Origin: Phallusia fumigata
Taxonomy: Eukaryota; Chordata; Ascidiacea; Phlebobranchia; Ascidiidae
DNA: 26,725 bases
NCBI GenBank assembly: GCA_008931825.1
Contig: QXVZ01022007.1
Coordinates: forward strand, 1 to 26,725
Direction of reading: 5' to 3'
Translations under genes and position numbers: made by a program
Shown here: positions 24,301-26,725 of the stretch, in pieces
How positions within the stretch are numbered: the first letter of the stretch is position 1
How the letters are laid out: every line of letters starts with the position of its first letter
Notes under the pieces: generated by a model
The model's input: the letters and a program-made list of their open reading frames with translations, nothing else
Database searches by the model: none
What the model was told of the DNA's origin: nothing

Positions 24301-26358
24301 GTATGGAGGAACCGTCGGGCCGTGGCCTTGTACCGATTGACATTGGAGTCGCCGGAATCGACGCTTCTTCAGGTAAAGTTCCCCAATTTGTTGCGAAATT
24401 TCGTTTTTTCAGACGTTTTTTAAACCCAAGTTTGAAACCAGCTTGTTTGGCTTTACTTTGCTGCACAATCTGACCATACAGGTGTGTCGCAGAGTATATA
24501 CCACCTAACAAACTTTTGAATGTAAACTTTCAGCGACTGTGCTCAAACAAGCACAAATATGTCGTTTAAATGCTACGTAAGCCTGTAAAAACTTAAATTT
24601 ACAAACGAATTCATCTAGCAAACCCATACACAGATTCTGTTCATATTTACAAAAACACCTTATTTTGCAGCTAAAAAACACCTGCGTTTGTGTTGGTTCA
24701 ATATGAGAACTTGAAAAAGACCAAATAAATTGTCCATTTCAGGCAAGGTTGGCAAGGTGGTCGGCGCAAGAGTCAACAAAGACACGAACACCGTGATCCC
24801 GGTCGTCCAGTCCTCCCATCATCATCTGCGTCAGCGCAAACCTCCCATGGGAGCGGTGGCGATGCTGGAGGACGAAATCGCGGCACGGAAGGGGATGTGG
24901 CGGCGACAGAGACAACGGGAGACGGATGTGGAGAAGAGAGTGGCCGAACTACAACAGGTGGGACGCAGTTGAGGTTTTAAACACAGAAACTTAGTTGGGC
25001 AATTTTCAAATACTGCCTTCTCCAGTGGGTCTTAGCCCTTTTACCGATATTTAAGGCTAAAATCACCCCACCGTAATTTTAAATCGTAAATAGTATGTTT
25101 ATGTCAGTAGGATAGAAAAAAAAGCTAAGCTCTTACAATTGATAAACTTTTTGGACTCTTCGTTTCAAATCCTTTCTTGCAAATACGAAATACCCCAGAG
25201 ATGAGAATCCCTTGCCTTCACTGTATCGACCAAGTGCCTAGAGACGCACAATTTAACTTAAATCTTTTGCGATGTAATTTCAAAGTTTCTGAATCTGAAG
25301 TTTGTATTTACAGTTTATCGTGTGTGCCTGTGCTTCGTTCAAATATCATAAGACTTGTCCCAGGCAGTAAAAAACATCCTTTTTAGTGAAGATAACAATA
25401 TATTTTCGGAATTCTTTGCGTTTAAAAGCAAACGTTTTTTTCAGGACCTGGTCAACAACATTGAAAGCCTCACCGCCGAAAAGTTCGAAGAAAATCTCGA
25501 AGCCATCTCTGACGTCACCTTCCAACTGTCGGGCGCCCTCAAGCGGGAGAACGAAAGAAAGGAGGTCGGTTTTTCAAACCAAGCCCACTATGTCACGTTC
25601 ATCCACAGTATAACGCACAAACTCTAATTTCAGGCGATCCATGCTGAACTCAGCCCAGTCCTTCCACCAGAGGTGCTAGCAATCCTAACTGAGAATGACC
25701 ACGAGGAGAGACTTCAAGAGGAAAAGACTCATACCAGCTACAGCAAACTTGTCGAATCGGTGAGTGTTTTTAAGGTTACAGTCAACATTTTGAACCTGTG
25801 TTTTAATAAAGGGTGAATGATGTAATGCAGTGATCGGCAAATGTTTTTCAAGTCGCGGGCAACACCAAGCTGTTTAAAGTATTTTGCGGGCGGTGCTAAT
25901 TATCCACTTGTAATTCCGCTCACTCCGCATCACTGTTTATAATGTTTTTAAAACTTGCGAATTTAGGGTATTTCGCGATTTCATCTCTTTACTTAGCTAC
26001 AGATTAATCCCAACAAAGGTAGTAATAGTTTGTCACGAAAACACAAAGGCACAGTTTCCCACAAGATGCTTTTCAGTTCACAAAGGGGCTGCGGGCCGGA
26101 CGATTTTGCTTGGCGGGCTGTAGGCTGCCTACCTTTGATATAACGCAACTAAAACGCATCAGACACCAAACAACCAATTATGTTTCGATTGCAACAACTT
26201 TTTTTCAGGTCCGCGGTTTCCTCCGCAAACTACAACTCGAGGAGTCGCGTCGCGAGGAACGACTGCGTGACGTCATCGACAGTCGTGACGTAGTGGCGAC
26301 AGCGACAGCTCGTGAGGCGGTCGAGGGTCGCTACCAGCAGGCGCGCAAGAAGATACAG
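136..26358 (+). CDS. Giant single-pass membrane protein with Ephrin_rec_like (GCC2_GCC3) ectodomain repeats; internal part of the gene, 41 exons
   Basis: Joining 41 GT-AG exons gives 9219 nt, 3073 codons in frame with no stop; both ends of the gene lie outside the window. Domains in order are: residues 1-1768, about 68 C-P-x-G-x-Y-C motifs typical of the Ephrin_rec_like/GCC2_GCC3 family, with many N-x-S/T sites, so probably extracellular and glycosylated; 1769-1982, a distinct Cys-rich linker; 1989-1992, a four-arginine furin-type site; about 2031-2120, a possible cupredoxin-like domain; about 2152-2176, one transmembrane helix followed by Lys-Lys; 2177-3073, a cytosolic tail with coiled-coil-like stretches flanking a series of D-P-x-T-G and P-[IL]-x-G units. 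No kinase motif is present, so it is not an Eph receptor. Topology and a surface-receptor or adhesion role are inferences. I recognise the repeat family but not the gene, so no symbol is given. Exons 14, 19, 20 and 21 occur more than once because of unresolved assembly joins; only one copy of each is counted. Confidence 0.9.
668..1258 (+). CDS. Exon 2: eight GCC2_GCC3 motifs (residues 81-277)
   Basis: A large symmetrical phase 1-1 exon of 591 bp, acceptor ttccaag at 661-667 and donor gtgcgt. It carries eight G-x-[YFVI]-C motifs, including C-T-T-G-Y-Y-C, C-L-P-G-H-Y-C, C-T-A-G-W-Y-C and C-P-E-G-F-Y-C. Several N-x-[ST] sites (for example N-A-T, N-C-T, N-G-T) support an extracellular location. 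The open frame continues to 1320 but that part lies past the donor and lacks the repeat pattern. Confidence 0.93.
1565..1691 (+). CDS. Exon 3: GCC2_GCC3 repeat (residues 278-319)
   Basis: Acceptor gtcccgcag ends at 1564. It encodes G-T-F-N-N-L-T-G-L-D, C-I-P-C-T-G-R-Y-A-C and C-S-A-G-F-F-C. Two donors are possible, gtacgt at 1692 and gtgaga at 1696; only 1692 (phase 2) keeps the frame into exon 4. Confidence 0.88.
2094..2213 (+). CDS. Exon 4: GCC2_GCC3 repeat (residues 320-359)
   Basis: Acceptor gcattttcag, donor gtatat, phase 2 at both ends. It encodes a Ser/Thr-rich spacer and then C-P-A-R-F-Y-C and C-P-P-G-T-F. The usual Gly before the aromatic residue is Arg in this unit, as it also is in exon 14. 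Confidence 0.87.
2562..2703 (+). CDS. Exon 5: GCC2_GCC3 repeats (residues 360-407)
   Basis: Acceptor tttgtag, donor gtgagc; enters in phase 2 and leaves in phase 0. It encodes C-S-N-C-T-A-G-F-F-C, an N-D-T glycosylation site, and C-E-A-G-Y-Y-C-P. Confidence 0.9.
2984..3161 (+). CDS. Exon 6: GCC2_GCC3 repeats (residues 408-466)
   Basis: Acceptor gtaccag, donor gtaggg; phase 0 in, phase 1 out. It encodes E-T-C-P-A-G-S-Y-C, C-P-E-A-S-Y, C-T-L-C-K-A-G-Y-Y-C and C-D-A-G, which continues into exon 7. Confidence 0.92.
3543..3788 (+). CDS. Exon 7: GCC2_GCC3 repeats (residues 467-548)
   Basis: Symmetrical phase 1-1 exon, acceptor tgtcgcag, donor gtacag. It begins with G-Y-Y-C-P-E-G and contains C-P-I-G-F-Q-C, C-D-P-C-P-A-T-F-Y-C and C-P-A-G-Y-Y-C-P-E-G-T. 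Confidence 0.92.
4128..4414 (+). CDS. Exon 8: GCC2_GCC3 repeats (residues 549-644)
   Basis: Acceptor attaacag, donor gtagga; phase 1 in, phase 0 out. It encodes C-P-A-G-S-F, C-Q-P-C-S-P-G-Q-F-C, C-S-P-G-Y-Y-C and C-P-N-G-T-Y-C, with two N-G-T sites. Confidence 0.92.
4581..4698 (+). CDS. Exon 9: GCC2_GCC3 repeat (residues 645-683)
   Basis: Acceptor actttcttag, donor gtaacc; phase 0 in, phase 1 out. It encodes C-D-P-G-F-Y, C-K-P-C-V-P-G-Y-Y-C and C-P-E-G, one complete repeat. Confidence 0.9.
5122..5304 (+). CDS. Exon 10: GCC2_GCC3 repeats (residues 684-744)
   Basis: Symmetrical phase 1-1 exon, acceptor tttccaccag, donor gtaacg. It encodes G-Y-F-C, C-P-A-G-T-F-N-N-Q-T, C-V-P-C-P-A-G-N-Y-C and C-Q-Q-G-Y-Y-C-P. 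Confidence 0.92.
5650..6934 (+). CDS. Exon 11: giant exon with 17 GCC2_GCC3 motifs (residues 745-1172)
   Basis: At 1285 bp this is by far the largest exon. Acceptor atatcaacag, donor gtatag; phase 1 in, phase 2 out. It encodes 17 consecutive motifs such as C-P-A-G-Q-Y-C, C-D-P-G-Y-F-C, C-T-P-G-K-F-C, C-P-E-G-T-Y-C, C-K-A-G-F-Y-C, C-P-A-G-K-Y-C and C-P-N-G-T-F-C. Elsewhere the same array is cut into exons of one to four motifs, so introns were probably lost here, or the array grew inside one exon. The last codon (AG, phase 2) is completed by exon 12 to give the Arg of C-P-A-G-R-Y-C. The open frame runs on to 7013 but loses the repeat pattern after the donor. Long minus-strand frames opposite this exon are shadows of its codon bias. 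Confidence 0.95.
7121..7260 (+). CDS. Exon 12: GCC2_GCC3 repeats (residues 1173-1219)
   Basis: Acceptor tttaatttag, donor gtaaat; phase 2 in, phase 1 out. It completes C-P-A-G-R-Y-C, then encodes C-N-A-G-F-L-C and C-P-V-G-Y-Y-C-P-E-G. The following intron is only 62 bp (7261-7322). Confidence 0.91.
7323..7580 (+). CDS. Exon 13: GCC2_GCC3 repeats (residues 1220-1305); donor reads GG here
   Basis: Acceptor tttccaag. It encodes C-S-A-G-T-Y, C-L-P-C-E-A-G-M-Y-C, C-A-A-G-Y-Y-C, C-P-P-G-N-R-C and C-L-A-G. The repeat pattern and phase require the exon to end at 7580, but the next bases are gggata, not GT. In the second copy of the same boundary (8345-8350) the bases are gtgata, a normal donor. If the copy here were taken literally, the frame would run into the intron and stop at 7678. 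This is either a sequencing or assembly error or an allele with a broken splice site. Confidence 0.85.
8053..8289 (+). CDS. Exon 14, copy A: GCC2_GCC3 repeats (residues 1306-1384)
   Basis: Symmetrical phase 1-1 exon of 237 bp, acceptor tttcgtcag, donor gtacgt. It encodes C-D-P-C-Q-P-R-F-Y-C, C-P-K-G-S-Y-C, C-P-N-G-T-F-G-N-R-S and C-P-P-G-S-Y-C. It translates identically to copy B at 8821-9057; the seven base differences I count are silent. Confidence 0.9.
8344..8344. other. Assembly gap (single N), join 1
   Basis: The sequence before the N ends in intron 14 and the sequence after restarts at the end of exon 13, about 770 bases upstream. Confidence 0.9.
8345..8350 (+). CDS. Second copy of the last 6 bases of exon 13, with intact GT donor
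   Basis: Immediately after the N at 8344 the bases tagcag match 7575-7580 and are followed by gtgataag. This copy has the canonical donor that the first copy lacks. Confidence 0.7.
8821..9057 (+). CDS. Exon 14, copy B (allelic or redundant copy)
   Basis: Same length, phase and protein as copy A. It is preceded by a second copy of intron 13 starting right after the N at 8344 and is followed by donor gtacct. The sequence after this copy runs on without a break into exon 15, so this copy is the one physically linked to the downstream gene. Because the exon is 1-1 symmetrical, a naive model could include both copies in frame and create a false 79-residue duplication. Confidence 0.85.
9333..9623 (+). 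CDS. Exon 15: GCC2_GCC3 repeats (residues 1385-1481)
   Basis: Symmetrical phase 1-1 exon, acceptor gctctttacag, donor gtatgg. It encodes C-A-P-G-Y-F-C, C-P-F-G-Y-Y-C, C-S-Q-C-P-A-G-Y-V-C, C-S-V-G-F-Y-C and C-P-P-G. Confidence 0.92.
9988..10299 (+). CDS. Exon 16: GCC2_GCC3 repeats (residues 1482-1585)
   Basis: Symmetrical phase 1-1 exon, acceptor tgtccccag, donor gtattt. It encodes G-T-Y-S-N, C-H-P-C-P-A-G-Y-W-C, C-P-V-G-H-Y-C, C-W-A-G-T-Y and C-K-N-C-S-A-G-F-Y-C. Past 10299 the open frame continues without Cys motifs and is intronic. Confidence 0.92.
10751..10861 (+). CDS. Exon 17: GCC2_GCC3 repeats (residues 1586-1622)
   Basis: Small symmetrical phase 1-1 exon of 111 bp, acceptor atcactgcag, donor gtacaa. 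It encodes C-E-L-G-S-Y-C-P-A-G, C-E-A-G-F-Y-C and C-P-A-G. Confidence 0.9.
11041..11231 (+). CDS. Exon 18: GCC2_GCC3 repeats (residues 1623-1686)
   Basis: Acceptor gcaatttcag, donor gtactg; phase 1 in, phase 0 out. It encodes G-S-Y-C-P, C-S-P-G-H-Y-C, C-P-L-G-Y and C-E-A-C-A-P-G-T-Y-G-A-D. Confidence 0.91.
11533..11778 (+). CDS. Exon 19, copy A: last GCC2_GCC3 repeats (residues 1687-1768)
   Basis: Phase 0-0 exon of 246 bp, acceptor acccttgtag, donor gtgagt. It encodes C-T-Q-C-R-A-G-V-V-C, C-P-P-G-Y-Y-C, C-P-A-G-S-Y-N-P-N and C-I-P-C-A-V-D-F-F-G. The canonical repeat array ends here. Confidence 0.91.
12300..12466 (+). CDS. Exon 20, copy A: Cys-rich linker (residues 1769-1823)
   Basis: Acceptor atttctgcag, donor gtaaag; phase 0 in, phase 2 out. 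It encodes C-L-T-C-G-A, C-L-C-T-G-S-G-R-D-F and C-P-C-A-T-G-Y-N-A-D-E-N, then G-D-C-V. This C-x-C-x-x-G pattern differs from the array upstream and somewhat resembles an EGF-like or laminin-type unit, but I do not assign a family. Confidence 0.88.
12803..12903 (+). CDS. Exon 21, copy A, truncated by gap
   Basis: Acceptor ccatcacag. It encodes L-V-Y-P-L-C-T-D-G-T and C-R-Q-T-C-A and stops at the N at 12904, 18 bases short of the complete copy at 14648-14766. Confidence 0.82.
12904..12904. other. Assembly gap (single N), join 2
   Basis: Sequence before the N is exon 21. Sequence after the N is the middle of exon 19, matching 11582 onward, about 1.3 kb upstream. The two sides differ by scattered substitutions, as expected for two haplotypes. 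Confidence 0.9.
12905..13101 (+). CDS. Exon 19, copy B, missing its first 49 bases
   Basis: Begins at the N and matches 11582-11778, ending at the same gtgagt donor. Most differences are silent; one changes Ala to Val in C-P-[AV]-G-S-T-E-P. It has no acceptor of its own because it starts inside the exon. Confidence 0.82.
13631..13797 (+). CDS. Exon 20, copy B
   Basis: Same 167-bp length, phase and protein as copy A at 12300-12466. The three substitutions I see (AGC/AGT, CCA/CCG, CTC/CTG) are all silent. Acceptor atgtctgcag, donor gtaaag. Confidence 0.84.
13958..13958. other. Assembly gap (single N), join 3
   Basis: The 258 bases before the N (13700-13957) are repeated after it (13959-14216) with no difference that I could see, so this is an unmerged contig overlap within one haplotype. 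Confidence 0.9.
13959..14056 (+). CDS. Exon 20, copy C, last 98 bases only
   Basis: Starts at the N inside the exon and appears identical to 13700-13797; followed by the same donor gtaaag. It is an assembly overlap, not a separate exon. Confidence 0.8.
14392..14495 (+). CDS. Exon 21, copy B, truncated by gap
   Basis: Acceptor tcatcacag. The same reading as copy C is cut at the N at 14496, 15 bases before the donor. Confidence 0.8.
14496..14496. other. Assembly gap (single N), join 4
   Basis: The 255 bases before the N (14241-14495) are repeated after it (14497-14751) with no difference that I could see, a second unmerged overlap. Confidence 0.9.
14648..14766 (+). CDS. Exon 21, copy C, complete: Cys-rich linker (residues 1824-1863)
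   Basis: Acceptor tcatcacag, donor gtatcg; phase 2 in, phase 1 out. It encodes L-V-Y-P-L-C-T-D-G-T, D-G-T-C-L-D-D-A-Q-W, C-R-Q-T-C-A-T-P-D-G-Y-Q. This is the only copy with its 3' end and is physically continuous with exon 22. Confidence 0.88.
14767..15318 (+). other. Intron 21 with a perfect palindrome and a degenerate short repeat
   Basis: Eight bases after the donor lies a perfect 16-bp palindrome (14774-14789). At 15125-15236 the motif ctgactc/cttgactcaagtgacaa recurs in degenerate form, with an ACTTGACTCAAGT palindrome at 15149-15161. No coding signal was seen. Confidence 0.7.
15319..15460 (+). CDS. Exon 22: Cys-rich linker (residues 1864-1910)
   Basis: Acceptor ggtttacag, donor gtaaca; phase 1 in, phase 2 out. 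It encodes V-C-L-C-Q-V-D-N-L-D-A-I-C-N-L-E-C-R, a compact C-x-C-x8-C-x3-C motif, followed by C-P-D-P. I do not recognise a named domain. Confidence 0.88.
15823..16036 (+). CDS. Exon 23: ectodomain without repeats (residues 1911-1982)
   Basis: Acceptor gattttctag, donor gtgcag; phase 2 in, phase 0 out. It encodes V-T-Y-A-D-G-S-Y-V-D-Y-P-S and a single Cys in D-Q-C-T-S-G. It has low cysteine content and no recognised motif. The clean frame and its join to both neighbours support it. Confidence 0.88.
16506..16693 (+). CDS. Exon 24: furin-type site and start of possible cupredoxin-like domain (residues 1983-2044)
   Basis: Acceptor aaaatccag, donor gtaagt; phase 0 in, phase 2 out. At 16524-16535 four Arg codons are followed by Ser-Val, matching the proprotein-convertase consensus R-x-[KR]-R. 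From 16650 the sequence N-P-V-V-C-L-G-L-N-D-L-I-M-F resembles the early strands of a cupredoxin-like fold. Confidence 0.87.
17105..17310 (+). CDS. Exon 25: possible cupredoxin-like domain, main part (residues 2045-2113)
   Basis: The frame is held by acceptor gtctcgcag ending at 17104, not by the alternative AG two bases later. Donor gtaggg; phase 2 in, phase 1 out. It encodes N-Y-P-V-Y-D, F-D-F-G-G-F-R-L-L and R-F-I-E-P-G-A-Y-S-F. The P-G-x-Y-x-F signature is typical of cupredoxin-like folds, but copper-binding His and Cys are not in the expected places, so copper binding is unlikely. Confidence 0.88.
17776..18053 (+). CDS. Exon 26: juxtamembrane segment, transmembrane helix and start of cytosolic tail (residues 2114-2206)
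   Basis: Acceptor acccaccag, donor gtagga; phase 1 in, phase 0 out. After G-G-A-C-T-E-V-G-P-F-F-S-Q-T-P comes a run of about 25 hydrophobic residues from Trp (17889) to Phe (17963), flanked by Glu-Pro-Asp outside and Lys-Lys-Tyr inside. This is the only transmembrane segment I see and it sets the topology as type I, extracellular N-side. Confidence 0.94.
18316..18456 (+). CDS. Exon 27: cytosolic (residues 2207-2253)
   Basis: Phase 0-0, acceptor caacgcag, donor gtgaaa. It encodes G-S-T-V-H-S-V-K-K-F-H-R-N-I-D and ends E-F-W-D-Y-E-K-Q. No known domain. Overlapping frames in other phases read into intron sequence. Confidence 0.86.
18457..19158 (+). other. Longest intron (27), with a possible hAT-like end
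   Basis: This intron is 702 bp with no coding signal. At 18621 a cagtgtttctcaacc motif resembles hAT-type terminal inverted repeats, but I found no matching opposite end or target-site duplication. Confidence 0.6.
19159..19303 (+). CDS. Exon 28: cytosolic, helical (residues 2254-2301)
   Basis: Acceptor ttcgcgcag, donor gtaccg; phase 0 in, phase 1 out. It encodes V-D-L-E-A-F-S-S-Q-E-F-Y and K-E-E-V-K-S-L-Y-Q-K-V-A-Q-Q-I-R, an amphipathic, helix-rich segment. Confidence 0.89.
19379..19515 (+). CDS. Exon 29: cytosolic coiled-coil-like segment (residues 2302-2347)
   Basis: Acceptor ttccgtgtag, donor gtatgt; phase 1 in, phase 0 out, after a 75-bp intron. It encodes E-E-L-A-E-Y-E-R-K-K-E-E-L-D-I-E-L-E-R-R, a highly charged heptad-like stretch. 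Confidence 0.9.
19807..19939 (+). CDS. Exon 30: cytosolic, helical (residues 2348-2391)
   Basis: Acceptor tttttaatag, donor gttcgt; phase 0 in, phase 1 out. It encodes S-V-L-Q-Q-Q-R-L-I-V and F-K-A-A-K-R-L-L-D-K-A-L-V-S-L-K-D, continuing the helical region of exon 29. Confidence 0.88.
20397..20549 (+). CDS. Exon 31: cytosolic (residues 2392-2442)
   Basis: Symmetrical phase 1-1, acceptor gcggatttcag, donor gttagt. It encodes L-M-T-V-E-E-I-Q-V-E-I-A-G-R-V, then R-L-G-S-W-G-V-V-G-S-G-T-G. The helical region gives way to a Gly-rich turn before the repeats of exon 32. Confidence 0.88.
20897..21082 (+). CDS. Exon 32: start of cytosolic D-P-x-T-G repeats (residues 2443-2504)
   Basis: Symmetrical phase 1-1, acceptor tgtatcaag, donor gtaagt. 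It encodes M-D-P-T-T-G-L-A-I-P-N-P-G (from 20971) and F-V-H-P-Q-T-G, which continues into exon 33. I do not know a named domain for this unit. Confidence 0.9.
21285..21578 (+). CDS. Exon 33: cytosolic D-P-x-T-G repeats (residues 2505-2602)
   Basis: Symmetrical phase 1-1, acceptor ttcctgcag, donor gtaagt. Units include L-V-L-P-L-Q-G-N-L-S-Y-D-P-I-T-S, T-D-P-R-T-G-A-P-L and F-D-P-T-T-G-L-T-V-P-I followed by H-P-Q-T-G-A-V-H-P-L-G. The pattern suggests stacked beta hairpins with D-P-x-T-G turns. It is GC-rich compared with the flanking introns. Confidence 0.92.
21579..22115 (+). other. Intron 33, 537 bp
   Basis: AT-rich, no coding frame with the features of the flanking exons, no repeat noticed. 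Donor gtaagt, acceptor aattcacacag. Confidence 0.75.
22116..22249 (+). CDS. Exon 34: cytosolic repeats (residues 2603-2647)
   Basis: Acceptor aattcacacag; phase 1 in, phase 0 out. It encodes G-S-Y-K-S-P-I-T, E-P-H-T-E-R-P-V-P-I-L-G-V-A-I and K-G-K-V-V-P. The donor gtcaga is weak. Two other GTs lie a few bases upstream, but only this one keeps the phase and yields V-V-P-V-G-G-T-M across the junction. Confidence 0.86.
22700..22961 (+). CDS. Exon 35: cytosolic repeats (residues 2648-2734)
   Basis: Acceptor cttgcacag, donor gtagga; phase 0 in, phase 1 out. It encodes V-G-G-T-M-T-P-P-D, R-V-P-I-A-P-G-D-M-F-V-E-P-L-S-G and then a helical stretch E-V-R-A-L-D-A-L-R-E-L-R-D. The repeat pattern is looser than in exon 33. 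Confidence 0.9.
22962..23545 (+). other. Intron 35, 584 bp
   Basis: AT-rich; short open frames present lack any resemblance to the protein and cannot be spliced in phase. Nothing else noticed. Confidence 0.75.
23546..23755 (+). CDS. Exon 36: cytosolic, helical (residues 2735-2804)
   Basis: Symmetrical phase 1-1, acceptor caaacgtag, donor gtaagt. It encodes E-I-T-K-L-E-T-S-L-K-D-L-A-S-A-R-R-R and L-L-R-R-E-E-R-A-A-V-L, a likely coiled coil inserted within the repeat region, ending F-A-A-T-G. Confidence 0.9.
24178..24372 (+). CDS. Exon 37: cytosolic P-[IL]-x-G repeats (residues 2805-2869)
   Basis: Symmetrical phase 1-1, acceptor acacgtacag, donor gtaaag. It encodes L-L-P-I-L-V-G-T-K-M, L-A-V-P-I-L-G-I-E-K, D-I-R-P-L-A-G-S-M and L-V-P-I-D-I-G-V-A-G, four regularly spaced units of the same repeat type as exons 32-35. 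Confidence 0.91.
24743..24957 (+). CDS. Exon 38: last cytosolic repeats and a basic/acidic helix (residues 2870-2941)
   Basis: Acceptor tccatttcag, donor gtggga; phase 1 in, phase 0 out. It encodes K-V-V-G-A-R-V-N-K-D-T-N-T-V-I-P-V, a His-His-His run, and M-L-E-D-E-I-A-A-R-K and E-K-R-V-A-E-L-Q-Q, the start of a long charged helical region. Confidence 0.9.
24958..25444 (+). other. Intron 38, 487 bp
   Basis: AT-rich intron ending in a poly-T acceptor, ttttttcag. No feature other than splice sites seen. Confidence 0.75.
25445..25564 (+). CDS. Exon 39: cytosolic, helical (residues 2942-2981)
   Basis: Phase 0-0, acceptor ttttttcag, donor gtcggt. It encodes D-L-V-N-N-I-E-S-L-T-A-E-K-F-E and S-G-A-L-K-R-E-N-E-R-K-E, charged and helix-prone. 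The next intron is only 69 bp. Confidence 0.88.
25634..25759 (+). CDS. Exon 40: cytosolic (residues 2982-3023)
   Basis: Phase 0-0, acceptor ctaatttcag, donor gtgagt. It encodes A-E-L-S-P-V-L-P-P-E-V-L-A-I-L and H-E-E-R-L-Q-E-E-K-T-H. Charged; no named domain. Confidence 0.87.
25828..26137. mobile_element. Decayed non-autonomous hAT-type element in intron 40
   Basis: It starts with cagtgatcggcaaat and ends with a ggcgggctgtaggctgcc type terminus, both typical of hAT family ends, in roughly inverted orientation. It is flanked by eight-base direct repeats with two mismatches (25820-25827 atgtaatg, 26138-26145 atataacg), matching the 8-bp target duplication of hAT elements. It is 310 bp long with no transposase coding. 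Confidence 0.6.
26209..26358 (+). CDS. Exon 41: cytosolic, highly charged helix (residues 3024-3073)
   Basis: Phase 0-0, acceptor ttttttcag, donor gtttgc. It encodes L-Q-L-E-E-S-R-R-E-E-R-L-R-D-V-I-D and A-V-E-G-R-Y-Q-Q-A-R-K-K-I-Q. No stop codon, so at least one more exon lies downstream. Confidence 0.89.
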
Positions 26359-26725
26359 GTTTGCATTATGTTGTAACAACAGAGACACCAATTGGGGTCT
26401 TAACGAACTTGGTTGTTTACCAATGTCTTAAACTTACCATATAGCGTACTTTAAAGCTATGCAGCCCTTCGTGTTTTCATCGTGTGTTAGCAAGTCTTTG
26501 TATGCAAAAAATCCTATGCAGCAGTTTTTTTCTATCACAGCATAATGGCGTGGTTCATTTTAAGATTATTTGCGTAACTGCCCTCCCCCCATTCGATTAC
26601 TTGCAGACCACTTAAAACTAACTCAAATATTTCACACCTTACAACCCAATTTTTTTAATTCGTTTGCCTCAGACTACTTTGACTTTACGATAACCATTCG
26701 CCGACTCAGCAATAATGTAAAATAT
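26359..26725 (+). other. 5' part of intron 41
   Basis: Follows donor gtttgc. No exon is convincing to the end of the window: the only good acceptor (cctcag near 26668-26673) is followed in the required phase by a stop after six codons. Confidence 0.7.

Noticed and set aside
17776-26358. Tyrosine kinase domain expected from 'ephrin receptor-like' repeats
   Set aside because: No glycine loop, HRD or DFG-type motif appears in any cytosolic exon.
26668-26725. Possible exon after cctcag near the window end
   Set aside because: In the required phase it meets a stop after six codons and has no similarity to the preceding protein; it might be a terminal exon but nothing supports it.

Overview
The window looks like genomic DNA from a marine invertebrate. 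A tunicate such as Ciona is my best guess, by inference only. It has many small exons (mostly 110-310 bp), compact AT-rich GT-AG introns (62-702 bp), GC-richer exons, and pairs of roughly 3 percent divergent allele-like copies left in the assembly. No bacterial-type gene, rRNA, tRNA or CRISPR array was seen.

Essentially the whole window is one plus-strand gene that runs off both ends. I could place 41 consecutive exons (136-26358). Every acceptor/donor pair keeps the reading frame, and the spliced length is 9219 nt, exactly 3073 codons with no stop. There is no start codon with signal peptide, no promoter, no stop codon and no poly(A) site in the window. The residue numbers I use count from the first codon at 136.

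Ectodomain: exons 1-19 (136-11778, residues 1-1768) encode an unbroken series of about 68 cysteine motifs of the type C-P-x-G-x-Y-C with intervening C-x-x-C pairs. This is the Ephrin_rec_like / GCC2_GCC3 family. Exons 20-23 are a different Cys-rich linker. Exon 24 opens with a four-arginine furin-type site. Exons 24-26 contain a possible cupredoxin-like fold next to the membrane.

Membrane and cytosol: exon 26 encodes one transmembrane helix (17889-17963, residues about 2152-2176). Exons 27-31 are polar and coiled-coil-like. Exons 32-38 carry an unusual cytosolic series of short D-P-x-T-G / P-[IL]-x-G units. Exons 38-41 are again charged and helical. There is no kinase domain despite the 'ephrin-receptor-like' repeats.

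Assembly problems: four single-N joins (8344, 12904, 13958, 14496) each restart the sequence upstream of where it stopped. As a result exons 14, 19, 20 and 21 appear two or three times. Two joins leave divergent, allele-like copies and two leave apparently identical overlaps of about 255 bp. Collapsing them would shorten the locus by about 2.6 kb. The first copy of the exon 13 donor reads GG instead of GT. Introns otherwise hold little; one carries a decayed hAT-type element (25828-26137).
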